Shown here in pieces: positions 42,361 to 51,342 of a stretch of DNA of 64,000 bases. The translations under genes were made by a program, and so were the position numbers. The notes below the pieces were generated by a model. It was not told the origin of the DNA. It was given only the letters and a program-made list of their open reading frames with translations, and made no database searches. The stretch lies in NCBI RefSeq assembly GCF_000424445.1, contig NZ_AUJX01000008.1, positions 62,001 to 126,000 of the forward strand, read 5' to 3'. Numbering within the stretch: the first letter of the stretch is position 1; every line of letters begins with the position of its first letter. This stretch comes from Oribacterium sp. NK2B42. Its GTDB lineage: Bacteria > Bacillota > Clostridia > Lachnospirales > Lachnospiraceae.

Positions 42361-43440
42361 ATGTCTAAAAAACTGGATGTCAATTATGAGGGTGATTTTT
42401 CTTATCATATATACATAGAAAAGACCTTTGAGGAGTTAAGGAATGCTGTTTCCGGGCTGCAGGTTTCTGACAGAAGGGCGCTGATAGTTACAGATAAGAA
42501 TGTGGCACCTTTATATCTTGATAAGATTAAGGATATCCTTTCGGAGTGTTTTTGCTTTGTGGATGAGATCATCCTGACACCGGGGGAAGAAAATAAAAAT
42601 ACAGATTCCATAGCCCATATCTATGAAAAGGCTATACAGGATGATTTTGACAGAAATGATTTCATGGTGGCTCTCGGAGGCGGAGTTGTGGGAGATATGA
42701 CAGGATTTGCCGCCGCAACATATATGAGAGGTATCAGATTTATTCAGATTCCGACCACCCTGCTTGCTCAGGTGGATAGCTCCATAGGCGGAAAGACAGG
42801 AGTAGATTTTCGTGCCTACAAGAATATGGTAGGTGCTTTTCACATGCCTTCCCTTGTTTACAGTGCTGTCAGCACGCTTGAATCCCTGGATGCAATTCAA
42901 TATGCCTCCGGCATGGGAGAGGTGATAAAGCATTCTCTCATTAAGGACAAGGACTATTTTAGATTCCTTACAGATAATCTTGAGGGTCTCAGGAATCGTG
43001 ATATGGATGTTCTCATTGAGACGGTATATCAGAGTAATGTCATAAAAAAGGAAGTAGTTGAGAAGGATCCTAAAGAAAAAGGAGAGAGACAGCTTCTTAA
43101 TTTTGGTCATACATTGGGACATGCAATTGAGAAATGTTCTGATTTCTCCTATAGTCATGGTCAATGCGTGGCTTTAGGATGCCTTGCTGCCATGCATATC
43201 TCCGATGTGACAACCGTGGAAGAAAACAAAGCTGTTTGTGAACTAATGAAAGCAGTCGGGCTTCAAACCGTTTTAAAACCCATGGATCATCAGGCAATCC
43301 TTGCGGCTACCAGAAAAGATAAGAAAATGGATAAGGGACGTGTCAGATTCATTCTGATACATAGCCTGGGAAATGCCTATATAGATAACAATGTATCCGA
43401 TGAGAGCATGCTTGATGCATTAGGATATATATCAAAATAA
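42361..43440 (+). CDS. aroB: 3-dehydroquinate synthase
   Basis: Second shikimate-pathway step, converting DAHP to 3-dehydroquinate; NAD- and metal-dependent. 359 residues. LTPGEENKN, GGGVVGDMTGFAAATYMRG, TTLLAQVDSSIGGKTGVD, the metal Glu in GMGEVIKHSL, and the His ligands in NFGHTLGHAIE and SHGQCVALG are present. GGAGGA precedes the ATG. Other aro genes are not adjacent; it sits between sepF and lspA. Confidence 0.97.
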   Translation: MSKKLDVNYEGDFSYHIYIEKTFEELRNAVSGLQVSDRRALIVTDKNVAPLYLDKIKDILSECFCFVDEIILTPGEENKNTDSIAHIYEKAIQDDFDRNDFMVALGGGVVGDMTGFAAATYMRGIRFIQIPTTLLAQVDSSIGGKTGVDFRAYKNMVGAFHMPSLVYSAVSTLESLDAIQYASGMGEVIKHSLIKDKDYFRFLTDNLEGLRNRDMDVLIETVYQSNVIKKEVVEKDPKEKGERQLLNFGHTLGHAIEKCSDFSYSHGQCVALGCLAAMHISDVTTVEENKAVCELMKAVGLQTVLKPMDHQAILAATRKDKKMDKGRVRFILIHSLGNAYIDNNVSDESMLDALGYISK

Positions 43441-43443
43441 GTG

Positions 43444-43478
43444 GTCTGATATATCGACAGCCGTATGTCGGATATCGG
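43444..43478 (+). other. Hairpin between aroB and lspA
   Basis: TCTGATATATCGACA (43444-43458) pairs with TGTCGGATATCGGA (43465-43478) with one bulged base and G-U pairs. GCTCAATAAAC follows, so no clear terminator tail. The segment TATGTCGGA is shared with the leader repeat at 33956. Confidence 0.4.
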
Positions 43479-43524
43479 AGCTCAATAAACATTATTAACT
43501 TAGGAGATATCACTAAAGAATAAT

Positions 43525-44082
43525 ATGAATTCAAGAATTAAGAGAATACTTCTGTTTTTGTTCATGGCGGTGGTTTTGATCATTCCCGACCAGCTTACAA
43601 AGCAGCTGGCAGTGGAAACCCTTAAGGGGAATGAGAGAATCCCGATTATCAGGAATGTTTTGTATCTGCTTTATGTTGAAAATCAGGGTGCCGCTTTCGG
43701 AGTGTTTCAGGGAGCTCAGTACGCTTTTTATATCATAACCATAGTGGTGCTTATCGGCATCCTTTATGTGGTATACAAAACACCTTTGAAAAACAAGCGT
43801 TATTATCCGGTTCTGGTGATTGCGGAGCTTGTTTTTGCCGGAGCCATAGGAAATTTCATAGATCGTGTAAGCCAAAAATATGTGGTTGACTTTATATATT
43901 TCAGCCCCATAGATTTCCCGGTTTTTAATGTAGCCGATATATATGTTACCTGCGGATGCATCATCATGGTACTGTTGCTTCTGTTTTATTATAAAGATGA
44001 AGACTTTGATTATCTGAGAGGCAGTAAAAAAAGAGCCGGCGCAGAATCAGACAAAGATGATTCACTTATGGAGGAAAAATGA
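43525..44082 (+). CDS. lspA: Lipoprotein signal peptidase (signal peptidase II)
   Basis: Membrane aspartyl protease removing signal peptides from diacylglyceryl-modified prolipoproteins. 185 residues, four hydrophobic helices. Conserved boxes: DQLTKQLAVE, VENQGAAFG, GAIGNFIDRV (catalytic Asp) and VFNVADIYVTCG (catalytic Asp). A charged C-terminal tail of about 25 residues follows. It overlaps the pseudouridine synthase gene by 4 bp, the widespread lspA-rluD pairing. Substrates encoded in the window include LivJ and the D,D-carboxypeptidase. Confidence 0.97.
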   Translation: MNSRIKRILLFLFMAVVLIIPDQLTKQLAVETLKGNERIPIIRNVLYLLYVENQGAAFGVFQGAQYAFYIITIVVLIGILYVVYKTPLKNKRYYPVLVIAELVFAGAIGNFIDRVSQKYVVDFIYFSPIDFPVFNVADIYVTCGCIIMVLLLLFYYKDEDFDYLRGSKKRAGAESDKDDSLMEEK

Positions 44083-44993
44083 TTAAGGTCAATGTTCCTG
44101 CGGGGGTTGATCAGGTTCGTCTGGATCAGTTTCTTTCCACGCTGGAGGAACCTGAAATATCCAGAAGCTATGCTTCGAAACTAATTAAGGATGACCGCAT
44201 ACAATTAAACGGAAAAAGCTGTAAGGCAAGTTCCAGGGTTAAAGAGGGAGATGAGCTTCTGATAGATATGCCGGAACCCGTATCCCTTGATGTGGTGGCT
44301 GAGGACATTCCCCTTGATATAGTATATGAGGATGAAGATTTTCTCATTGTAAATAAGCCGAAAGGGATGGTGGTACATCCTGCAGAGGGACATTATCAGG
44401 GAACCCTTGTTAATGCTGTGATGAACCATTGCGGAGAAGAACTCAGCACGATTAATGGAGTTATGCGTCCCGGTATAGTGCATCGAATAGACAAGAATAC
44501 TACCGGTCTTCTTGTGGTATGTAAGAATGATAAGGCTCACAAATCCCTGGCAGAGCAGCTGAAGGAGCATTCCATAACAAGAAAATATGTGGCGATCGTA
44601 TGCGGAAATATAAAAGAAGACTCCGGTACAGTGGATGCTCCATTGGGACGTTCCAAAAAGGATAGAAAGAAACAGGCCATCGATATGGTGGACGGAAGGG
44701 ATGCGGTTACGCATTTCAGGGTTTTGGAGCGCTTTTCTGACTATACTCTGGTAGAATGTATTCTGGAAACTGGCCGCACACATCAGATACGTGTTCATAT
44801 GGCGTCCATAGGACATCCGGTTCTGGGGGATGATGTATACGGTCCGAAGAAATGTCCTTTTACCCTGGAAGGGCAGTGTCTCCATGCAAAGGTTCTTGGA
44901 TTCATACATCCTTCAACGGGAGAATATGTGGAGTTTGATTCTGAGTATCCGGAATATTTAAAGCGGCTTATGGACAGACTGCGGAAAAAATGA
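44079..44993 (+). CDS. rluD: RluD-family 23S rRNA pseudouridine synthase
   Basis: Isomerises specific uridines of 23S rRNA. 304 residues. An N-terminal S4 RNA-binding domain (VRLDQFLSTL, SRSYASKLIKDDRIQLNGK) precedes the catalytic domain with GIVHRIDKNTTGLLVVCKN, whose Asp is the catalytic residue, and TGRTHQIRVHMASIGHPVLGD. It overlaps lspA by 4 bp. RluD and RluB/RluC target choice cannot be told from sequence alone, so the symbol is provisional. Confidence 0.92.
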   Translation: MIKVNVPAGVDQVRLDQFLSTLEEPEISRSYASKLIKDDRIQLNGKSCKASSRVKEGDELLIDMPEPVSLDVVAEDIPLDIVYEDEDFLIVNKPKGMVVHPAEGHYQGTLVNAVMNHCGEELSTINGVMRPGIVHRIDKNTTGLLVVCKNDKAHKSLAEQLKEHSITRKYVAIVCGNIKEDSGTVDAPLGRSKKDRKKQAIDMVDGRDAVTHFRVLERFSDYTLVECILETGRTHQIRVHMASIGHPVLGDDVYGPKKCPFTLEGQCLHAKVLGFIHPSTGEYVEFDSEYPEYLKRLMDRLRKK

Positions 44994-44996
44994 TAT

Positions 44997-47636
44997 ATGA
45001 GTAAACCTAAATTACAATTGACTAAAGAACAATTGAAAAAGATCAAGCTCGGAGTCCTGACCTTATGTGTAGGGTTGGGACTTTTAGTGGCTGCTGTTTC
45101 TCAAAGATCCGGTACAACGGTGGAATCAGAGGCAGTTGTTGAAACAACGGCAGCTCCTTCGGAAATACCTGAGACTACTGTCGAGGAAACAGAACCCGAA
45201 ACCGAAGAGGTATTCGTGCCATCTCCGTACAAGTTAAATCTTGCTTATGTTTTTCCGGAGGGAGTGGATGAGAGCGATCCTCTTAACAGCTATGCCGGAG
45301 AGATATACAAAGAGCTCATGAAAGAGGACAATGATTATATTGCCAATATTTATGACACCTCGGGAGTGACTCCTTTATCTCTTGCGAAAAGACTGGGAGT
45401 AAACGCCGGAAGAGTAATGGGTAAGTATAATCCTTCTGCCGGCGGGCAGGATCCGGATAATCCGGACACCTGGTACATTCCGACTTTCAAAAATGTTAAT
45501 GTTTCATTTTACGATGCTGAAGGTAAAAGGGTAAATGAGTATTCCAATGTTAAAGAGATCATGTCAATGGCATCGGTTTATACCTATTCCCATGATTATC
45601 TTGATGTCGAGACATTCAAAAAGTACTGCGAAGAGCTGTATGATAAGTCCAGAAGGTATACCATAAGCATTGGTAAGGTTTATTACGACAGCGGTTGTAT
45701 CAATCGCTCGGCTAAGGAGGAAGCGGAAGAAGCCAGGAAGATTGAAGAGGAGCTTGAAAAACTGAAAAAGCAGCTTGCAGAGGAAGAGGAAGAGAATTCT
45801 GAAACCGATGCTTCTTCGGATTCCTCTGATGAAAGCAGTCAGAGTGACAATTCTCCGGAGTCTTCCGGAACTGAAATGGGGGCTGACGGTGACGATGCCG
45901 GAGCTTCTAAGGGAGAAACCCGGCAGGAGACTTCTGTCACATCCGGCGAGACATCATCCGATATTTCCGAAACCCCGGTTGAGAGCGGTGAATCAGATTC
46001 CGGGGCACAGACCAGTAATGACGGGGGCTCGAAACAGGAAGTAATTCAGCAGGAGACTTTTCAGCAGGAAGGCTCGCTTTCGGATACCGGAAATGTAAAT
46101 AGCGGGATGGTACTGGCTGCGGCAAAGATATTTAAGAGGACTTCATGGTTAAGAAGCATCAATCCTTTGCTGACAGCATATGGAGCTGAGCTTTCACAGG
46201 ACGAGTCATCAGAGCTGAATAACGAATTTCAGGCGATTGAAACGGCAGCGGTTGAAACAGAGCAGGAGACTTCGGAAGAATCAACCGAAGAGAGTTCAAC
46301 AGCGTATGAGTCGGTAAGCCTGGTGCCGGCATTGTATGATAACTCTGCGAAAGAAACATTGGAAACAAAGGAGCCTGAGTCTACAACCAGCAGATATTCC
46401 CAGTATAAAGCAGGTCAGGGCATAGACATTATCAATGACGGTACAACTGAGGAAAACGAAACTGCTGAAGCAGAAGGTGAAGAAGCGGTGGAAACTGCTG
46501 AGGCTTCATCAGAAGGTGAAGGTAAAGATAAAGAAGAGGATGAATCCTCGGAAACAGAAGAAGGCAGCACCGGCGAAAGTGAAGAGGAGAGGATAATTCT
46601 CGGGACCTTTACCAGAGAAGAACTCAGAAACATGGATGATGCCACCCTCTACAGTCTTATAGAAGAGTCTCTTGAGGCTAAGGAAACCTCGGAGGAAGGT
46701 AACGGAGAAACTGATGTAAAGAGTAAGAAATACTGTCCGGGACATGTGGATCTTTACGTGAATGTTACGATTTACGGTTTCGAAGAGGACGCCGGACTCA
46801 GAAGTGTTGAGCTTGAAGCTGAGGAAAAGCTTCAGGATGAAACAGCTGAAGCAGAGGAAACTGATGGATCCGATAAGAAAGAGTCCGAAGCTGCTTCCAA
46901 GAAAAAAACTAAAGATACAACTGAGGAAAAGTCTGAAGAAACATCCGGGAAAGAGTCTGATTCGGAAGAAACCGGAGTAAAAGAAACAGCCGTGACTGCG
47001 GAGACACCTGAAGCAGAGGCTGCAGGAAGTGTCTGGGAGGGCTGGACCGATGAACAGAAGGCATATGCCCAAAGACTTATTGCTCAGGACTGGTTTAAAA
47101 CTTATGGCCTTTCTATCTCCACCATCGATCCCAAGAATCCGTTGACAGATGAGGAAATCTCCAGGTATCTTGACGGACTTCCGAAGGATATTTCCAATGA
47201 CAGGAAAAGGGTTATAAAATTTGCCCTTGAGTCAGTAGGTAAGATTCCGTACTACTGGGGAGGTAAGGCAAACAGCAGGGACTACGAGGGCAATGCTTTC
47301 GGAAGCATAGTTCAGGCTGATTACAGAGGCAGAGTTTTGAGAGGACTTGACTGTTCCGGCTGGATACAATGGGTATACTGGTCCTCCATAGGAGAAAACC
47401 TGAACGGAGCCTACAGCACCTCGAGTCTTATAGGAGAAGGCGAGAAGATAAACAGAGCGGATCTTCAGCCCGGTGATGTTGTTATACGAACCGGAGCCGA
47501 TTCCCATGTGGTGATGTTCCTGGGATGGGCTGAAAACGGAAAAATGGTCGCTATACATGAAAATTCGGGAGCAAACAATGTTTCCGTCAATGAAGTTACC
47601 GCAAGCTATCCATATTATAGAAAGTTAATAAATTAA
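44997..47636 (+). CDS. Secreted/anchored NlpC/P60 peptidase with long acidic linkers
   Basis: 879 residues. One hydrophobic segment (about residues 16-36) acts as signal or anchor. A conserved-looking region at about 75-240 (YKLNLAYVFPEG; TWYIPTFKNVNVSF; TISIGKVYYDSGC) is followed by a coiled-coil start and long Glu/Ser/Thr-rich linkers; a short KYCPGHVDLYVNVTIYGFE segment sits near residue 580. The C-terminal NlpC/P60 domain has Cys786 (LDCSGW), His837 (SHVVMF) and His854 (IHENSG), a complete triad, so it should cleave peptidoglycan peptides. It starts 3 bp after rluD. Repetitive acidic codons dominate the linkers. Confidence 0.85.
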   Translation: MSKPKLQLTKEQLKKIKLGVLTLCVGLGLLVAAVSQRSGTTVESEAVVETTAAPSEIPETTVEETEPETEEVFVPSPYKLNLAYVFPEGVDESDPLNSYAGEIYKELMKEDNDYIANIYDTSGVTPLSLAKRLGVNAGRVMGKYNPSAGGQDPDNPDTWYIPTFKNVNVSFYDAEGKRVNEYSNVKEIMSMASVYTYSHDYLDVETFKKYCEELYDKSRRYTISIGKVYYDSGCINRSAKEEAEEARKIEEELEKLKKQLAEEEEENSETDASSDSSDESSQSDNSPESSGTEMGADGDDAGASKGETRQETSVTSGETSSDISETPVESGESDSGAQTSNDGGSKQEVIQQETFQQEGSLSDTGNVNSGMVLAAAKIFKRTSWLRSINPLLTAYGAELSQDESSELNNEFQAIETAAVETEQETSEESTEESSTAYESVSLVPALYDNSAKETLETKEPESTTSRYSQYKAGQGIDIINDGTTEENETAEAEGEEAVETAEASSEGEGKDKEEDESSETEEGSTGESEEERIILGTFTREELRNMDDATLYSLIEESLEAKETSEEGNGETDVKSKKYCPGHVDLYVNVTIYGFEEDAGLRSVELEAEEKLQDETAEAEETDGSDKKESEAASKKKTKDTTEEKSEETSGKESDSEETGVKETAVTAETPEAEAAGSVWEGWTDEQKAYAQRLIAQDWFKTYGLSISTIDPKNPLTDEEISRYLDGLPKDISNDRKRVIKFALESVGKIPYYWGGKANSRDYEGNAFGSIVQADYRGRVLRGLDCSGWIQWVYWSSIGENLNGAYSTSSLIGEGEKINRADLQPGDVVIRTGADSHVVMFLGWAENGKMVAIHENSGANNVSVNEVTASYPYYRKLIN

Positions 47637-47650
47637 TTCTTCAAAACCCA

Positions 47651-47679
47651 TTGACAATTTCGGCACTTACATTTAAAGT
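47651..47679 (+). promoter_or_regulatory. Promoter for rplU-rpmA
   Basis: TTGACA (47651-47656), 17-bp spacer, TAAAGT (47674-47679). The ~80-nt leader to the rplU start could hold an L21-type ribosomal-protein leader, but I cannot identify one with confidence. Confidence 0.6.
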
Positions 47680-47764
47680 ACTTGAGTATGCCGCGTGACG
47701 AGGTTAAAGAGTGTTTTTTCACCACCAAAGTCAGCGAGTAATGATAAAAAGGAGGTCCCTCGTA

Positions 47765-48070
47765 ATGTATGCAGTAATCCGTACAGGTGGAAAGCAGTAC
47801 AAAGTAAGCGAAGGCGATATCATTAGAGTTGAGAAACTTGATGTAAAGGAAGGCGACAAGGTTACTTTCGATCAGGTGCTTGTTCTTAATGATGGCGCTA
47901 TGAAGATCGGTACACCGGTCGTTGATGGTGCTAAGGTATCAGCCACTGTTACTAAGAATGGCAAGGCTAAGAAAGTCATCGTTTACAAGTACAAGAGAAA
48001 GTCTGGATACCACAAGAAGAATGGTCACAGACAGCTCTTTACAGAAGTAAAGATTGATTCTATCGGCTAA
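47765..48070 (+). CDS. rplU: 50S ribosomal protein L21
   Basis: 101 residues; YAVIRTGGKQYKVSEGDIIRVEKL and KVIVYKYKRKSGYHKKNGHRQ, split around the middle, are diagnostic. ATG 47765 follows AAAGGAGG; an in-frame start at 47711 lies in the leader and is not supported. rpmA follows 31 bp downstream. The Prp protease gene usually found between rplU and rpmA in Firmicutes is missing. Confidence 0.97.
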   Translation: MYAVIRTGGKQYKVSEGDIIRVEKLDVKEGDKVTFDQVLVLNDGAMKIGTPVVDGAKVSATVTKNGKAKKVIVYKYKRKSGYHKKNGHRQLFTEVKIDSIG

Positions 48071-48101
48071 TTTTTTTCAAAGTATTTAATGGAGGATAAT
48101 C

Positions 48102-48365
48102 ATGGCTCATCATAAAGGTATGGGCTCTACCAAGAACGGTAGAGATTCCGAGTCCAAGAGACTTGGACAGAAGAGAGCAGATGGTCAGTTCGTAAAGGCT
48201 GGTAATGTCCTTTACAAGCAGAACGGAACAAGAATTCACCCGGGTCTTAATGTAGGTCTCGGAAATGATTTCACACTTTTCGCAAAGGTTGACGGTGTAG
48301 TTAAGTACAGCCACCTTGGAAGAGACAGAAAGCAGGTATCCGTACTGCCAAGAGATGCTGAGTAA
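48102..48365 (+). CDS. rpmA: 50S ribosomal protein L27 without N-terminal extension
   Basis: 87 residues. [20 protein letters not shown] at the start and [20 protein letters not shown] later mark L27. The N-terminus begins directly at the mature-type sequence: there is no hydrophobic NLxxFA extension as in Firmicutes L27 that is cleaved by Prp. The in-frame stop at 48087 rules out a longer start. GGAGGATAATC precedes the ATG. Highly expressed codon use. Confidence 0.97.
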   Translation: MAHHKGMGSTKNGRDSESKRLGQKRADGQFVKAGNVLYKQNGTRIHPGLNVGLGNDFTLFAKVDGVVKYSHLGRDRKQVSVLPRDAE

Positions 48366-48389
48366 TCTCGCTTGGTTTTTCAGAAGATC

Positions 48390-48425
48390 ACCCCTGTGCC
48401 GTAATATCGGTGCAGGGGTTTTGTT
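48390..48425 (+). terminator. Terminator after rpmA
   Basis: ACCCCTGTGCCG pairs with CGGTGCAGGGGT (two G-U pairs), followed by TTTGTTCT. Confidence 0.8.
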
Positions 48426-48428
48426 CTG

Positions 48429-48510
48429 ATTCTGCCTGAGATTTTGCAGCCGATGATCCCCGTGGAGCACTCGGCTGAACTGTTAAGAGATTTTTATTCA
48501 GGGGCAGAAT
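48429..48510. repeat. Stem-flanked copy 3 of the AACAGTTCAG-type motif (minus orientation)
   Basis: Outer arms ATTCTGCC (48429-48436) plus TGA pair with TCA plus GGCAGAAT (48503-48510) across a two-base bulge. Inside, CAGCCGA (48447-48453) pairs with TCGGCTG (48471-48477). The minus strand reads TTAACAGTTCAGCCGAGTG (48468-48486), like the motif at 26334 and 52450. The rest of this 333-bp gap (48511-48698) has no convincing gene or terminator apart from the obgE ribosome site AAAGGAG. Confidence 0.55.
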
Positions 48511-48698
48511 GTTCCAGAAGAATCCTCGAAGATTCTTTCTTTTACTAATGTTTGAGTCGGTATTTGTACATACGTGCGTAAAACCTGCAAAGTGGTGTTC
48601 CGGACTTGGGCATTTATTCTTTTTGATTTGCTCTCTGAGGGTTAGCGACGTTTTTTTCTGCGGCGCGGGGATACCCTTGGGAAAGGAGAAATGATTCT

Positions 48699-50084
48699 AT
48701 GTTTGCAGATATTGCAAAAATTTTCATCAAAAGCGGAAAAGGCGGTAACGGACATGTTTCCTTCCGCCGTGAATTGTTTGTACCGGCCGGTGGTCCTGAC
48801 GGAGGCGACGGCGGAAAAGGCGGTGATATCATCGTTGAAGTTGATAAGGGTATGAATACTCTTGAAGACTTCAGAAACCGCCAGAAATATGTCGCAACCC
48901 CCGGTGAAGAAGGCGGCGGAAAACGCATGCATGGAAAAAACGGTAAGGACCTGATCATAAAGGTACCTGAGGGTACTATCATCCGTGATTTTGAGACCAA
49001 AAAGATCATCGCGGACATGTCAGGTGACAACCAGAGACTTGTACTTCTTAAAGGCGGAAAAGGCGGTCTGGGCAATATGCACTTTGCCACACCGTCAATG
49101 CAGGCACCTAAGTTTGCACAGCCGGGTCAGGATGCAAGAGAGCTCTGGGTACAGCTTGAACTGAGAGTTATCGCTGATGTGGGTCTGGTCGGACTTCCGA
49201 ATGTAGGAAAATCCACCATTCTGTCCATGTGTTCCAATGCAAGACCTGAGATTGCAAACTATCACTTCACAACGCTTACTCCACATCTCGGAGTAGTTGG
49301 TTTAAAGGGTGACAGATCCTTTGTTATGGCGGATATTCCCGGTCTTATCGAAGGAGCTTCAGAAGGTGTTGGTCTGGGACATGAGTTCCTGCGCCATATA
49401 GAGCGCTGCAAGGTGCTTGTTCATGTTGTGGATGCATCAGGCTGTGAAGGAAGAGATCCGGTTGAAGACATTAAGACTATCAATGAAGAAATCGGGAAGT
49501 ACGATCCGGATATCCTTAAGAAGCCTATGATCATAGCCTGCAACAAAACCGATCTTATCATTGATGAGCAGGGTTCTGACAGTGCGGTTACAAGGATCAA
49601 GGAAATTTATGAACCGCAGGGTGTGAAGGTTTTTGCAATTTCTGCAGCCACAAATACCGGTCTCCGGGAGGTTCTTGAAGCTGCCTGGACTTACGTTGAG
49701 GAAGCCGGTGCCAAGGAGGTCGAGGTTTATGAAAGTGAAGTCGATCTGGAAACCCTTGGACATAAGGAGCAGCTTGCCATCGAGTACAAGAAGCTTGACG
49801 ACAGTACTTACTCTGTTGAAGGACCAAAGATTGAGAAAATGCTGGGTTACACTAATATCAGTACAGAAAAAGGCTTTGAGTTCTTCCAGCGTTTCATGGC
49901 TGAACAGGGAGTTATCAAAACTCTCAGAAAAATGGGTATTCAGGAGGGCGATACCATAAGGATCTATGGTCACACCTTTGAGTACTACGATACAGATGCT
50001 TATGAGGATGAGGAGCTTGAGAAGGCTATCGATACAGCTTTCCCCAAACGTCACCAGCCAAAGAATAACGGAGAAGAAGAATGA
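48699..50084 (+). CDS. obgE: Obg-family GTPase
   Basis: Essential GTPase involved in late 50S ribosome assembly and stress responses. 461 residues. The Obg fold at the N-terminus (FADIAKIFIKSGKGGNGHVS, glycine-rich GGDGGKGGD) precedes a G domain with GLPNVGKST, DIPGLIEGA and NKTD, and a C-terminal OCT domain (GFEFFQRFMAEQGVIKTLRK). ATG 48699 is preceded by AAAGGAG about 11 nt upstream. It follows rplU-rpmA in the normal order and overlaps the next gene by 4 bp. Confidence 0.97.
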   Translation: MFADIAKIFIKSGKGGNGHVSFRRELFVPAGGPDGGDGGKGGDIIVEVDKGMNTLEDFRNRQKYVATPGEEGGGKRMHGKNGKDLIIKVPEGTIIRDFETKKIIADMSGDNQRLVLLKGGKGGLGNMHFATPSMQAPKFAQPGQDARELWVQLELRVIADVGLVGLPNVGKSTILSMCSNARPEIANYHFTTLTPHLGVVGLKGDRSFVMADIPGLIEGASEGVGLGHEFLRHIERCKVLVHVVDASGCEGRDPVEDIKTINEEIGKYDPDILKKPMIIACNKTDLIIDEQGSDSAVTRIKEIYEPQGVKVFAISAATNTGLREVLEAAWTYVEEAGAKEVEVYESEVDLETLGHKEQLAIEYKKLDDSTYSVEGPKIEKMLGYTNISTEKGFEFFQRFMAEQGVIKTLRKMGIQEGDTIRIYGHTFEYYDTDAYEDEELEKAIDTAFPKRHQPKNNGEEE

Positions 50085-50548
50085 AGAAATATATAAGAGA
50101 CAGTAAGATGCGTTCTGAATTAAAGGGCGCAGCTATGAACATAGAACCGGTTCTTTCCATAGGAAAAAACAGCCTTACACCGGAATTTATCGAGGCAGTA
50201 AGAGAAAACATCGTTAAAAATGAACTTATCAAGATCAATATTCTGAAAAATTGCGATGATGATCCAAAGGCTATTGCTCATACTCTTGCAGGACGTACCC
50301 AGTCAGAGGTTGTTCAGGTTATCGGTCGCAAGATCGTGCTTTATAAGCCGGATCCTGACTTTAAAAAGCGTAAATATGAGATTTCAAAGGCCGAGCTTAA
50401 AGAGGGCGGAAAAACCCCTGGAAAGCATTCAAAAAACAAGAATCACAATGCTGAGATCGCCGGCGCAAAGAAGAAGGCCTCCAGAAGCGGAATGAGTCTT
50501 CGTTTTGTGGAAGAAGCCGACGAGGAATTTGATAACGAAACAGAGTGA
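50081..50548 (+). CDS. yhbY: YhbY-family RNA-binding protein
   Basis: CRM-domain protein bound to pre-50S particles. 155 residues. The first ~100 (MRSELKGAAMNIEPVLSIGK, EAVRENIVKNELIKINILKN, VQVIGRKIVLYKPDP) form the CRM fold with the GxxG-like loop. A basic then acidic ~50-residue C-terminal tail (KHSKNKNHN ... EEADEEFDNETE) extends beyond the usual ~97 residues. The start overlaps the obgE stop. Confidence 0.92.
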   Translation: MKKYIRDSKMRSELKGAAMNIEPVLSIGKNSLTPEFIEAVRENIVKNELIKINILKNCDDDPKAIAHTLAGRTQSEVVQVIGRKIVLYKPDPDFKKRKYEISKAELKEGGKTPGKHSKNKNHNAEIAGAKKKASRSGMSLRFVEEADEEFDNETE

Positions 50549-50665
50549 TATGCGGCGTTTTTTTGGAATTCGCCTGAAGAAGACAGTAGTACACTTATTG
50601 CAGACAAAATCTTTTTTCGATCGATTCTGTTTGATTTCTAAGGATAACGTTTTTGGGGTGTCGCC

Positions 50666-51301
50666 ATGATTGAAAAAGATGTTAACTTGAAAATAAAGAA
50701 GGTTGGCATAATGGGAGGTACCTTTGATCCTATTCACAATGCACACCTTTCATTGGCACAATGTGCCCTTACAGGGTTGTCCCTTGATGAAGTCTGGTTC
50801 ATGCCGGCAAGGGATCCTTACTTTAAAAAAAAGAAGAAGGTCACTCCCGCAAAAAAAAGGTGTGAAATGACTTCCCTGGCTGTCCGGGGAATCGGGGGCT
50901 TTAAGCTTTCTCTTTTCGAGCTTGAGAGGGAGGGAGAGACCTACACGGCAGAAACTCTGGAGCTGCTCCATGAAAAGTATCCGGATATCCATTTTTATTT
51001 CATTATAGGGGCGGATTCAATGTATGAGATTGACACCTGGTACCATCCGGAGAGGATCATGCAGCTTTGCACACTGGCTGTGGCAGGGAGACATTATCCT
51101 GAAGGACAGAGAAGCTTCCGGGAACAGGTGGAGTACCTAAAGGATAGGTTTCAGGCGGATATAGCTGTGCTGGATTATCCGGAAACAGATTTATCTAGCA
51201 CTATGATCCGCAAAATGGTGGCGGAAGGCAGAGATATCAGTGGGCTTCTGCCTGATAAGGTTAAGGAATATATCAGGGATCATGGTCTTTATAAAGACTG
51301 A
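50666..51301 (+). CDS. nadD: Nicotinate-nucleotide adenylyltransferase
   Basis: Adenylates nicotinate mononucleotide in NAD synthesis. 211 residues, normal length. GIMGGTFDPIHNAHLSLAQ carries the nucleotidyltransferase (H/T)xGH-like motif; the C-terminal DLSSTMIRKMVAEGRDI is the ISSTxIR motif. The ATG at 50666 follows GGGGTGTC. It precedes yqeK, its usual partner. Confidence 0.95.
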   Translation: MIEKDVNLKIKKVGIMGGTFDPIHNAHLSLAQCALTGLSLDEVWFMPARDPYFKKKKKVTPAKKRCEMTSLAVRGIGGFKLSLFELEREGETYTAETLELLHEKYPDIHFYFIIGADSMYEIDTWYHPERIMQLCTLAVAGRHYPEGQRSFREQVEYLKDRFQADIAVLDYPETDLSSTMIRKMVAEGRDISGLLPDKVKEYIRDHGLYKD

Positions 51302-51342
51302 TATCCGGATGAACCTTAAAAACCAGGATGGGGGATCGGTTT

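Noticed and set aside
46509-47072. Minus-strand ORF within the NlpC/P60 gene
   Set aside because: A shadow of the repetitive acidic codons; Phe/Leu-rich and without a ribosome site.
47680-47764. L21 leader RNA
   Set aside because: Position and length fit, but I could not identify a conserved structure; left as a note on the promoter entry.
48509-48694. Small plus-strand ORF of 61 codons upstream of obgE
   Set aside because: Cys/Phe-rich sequence without ribosome site, unlike any family, overlapping the obgE leader; probably chance.
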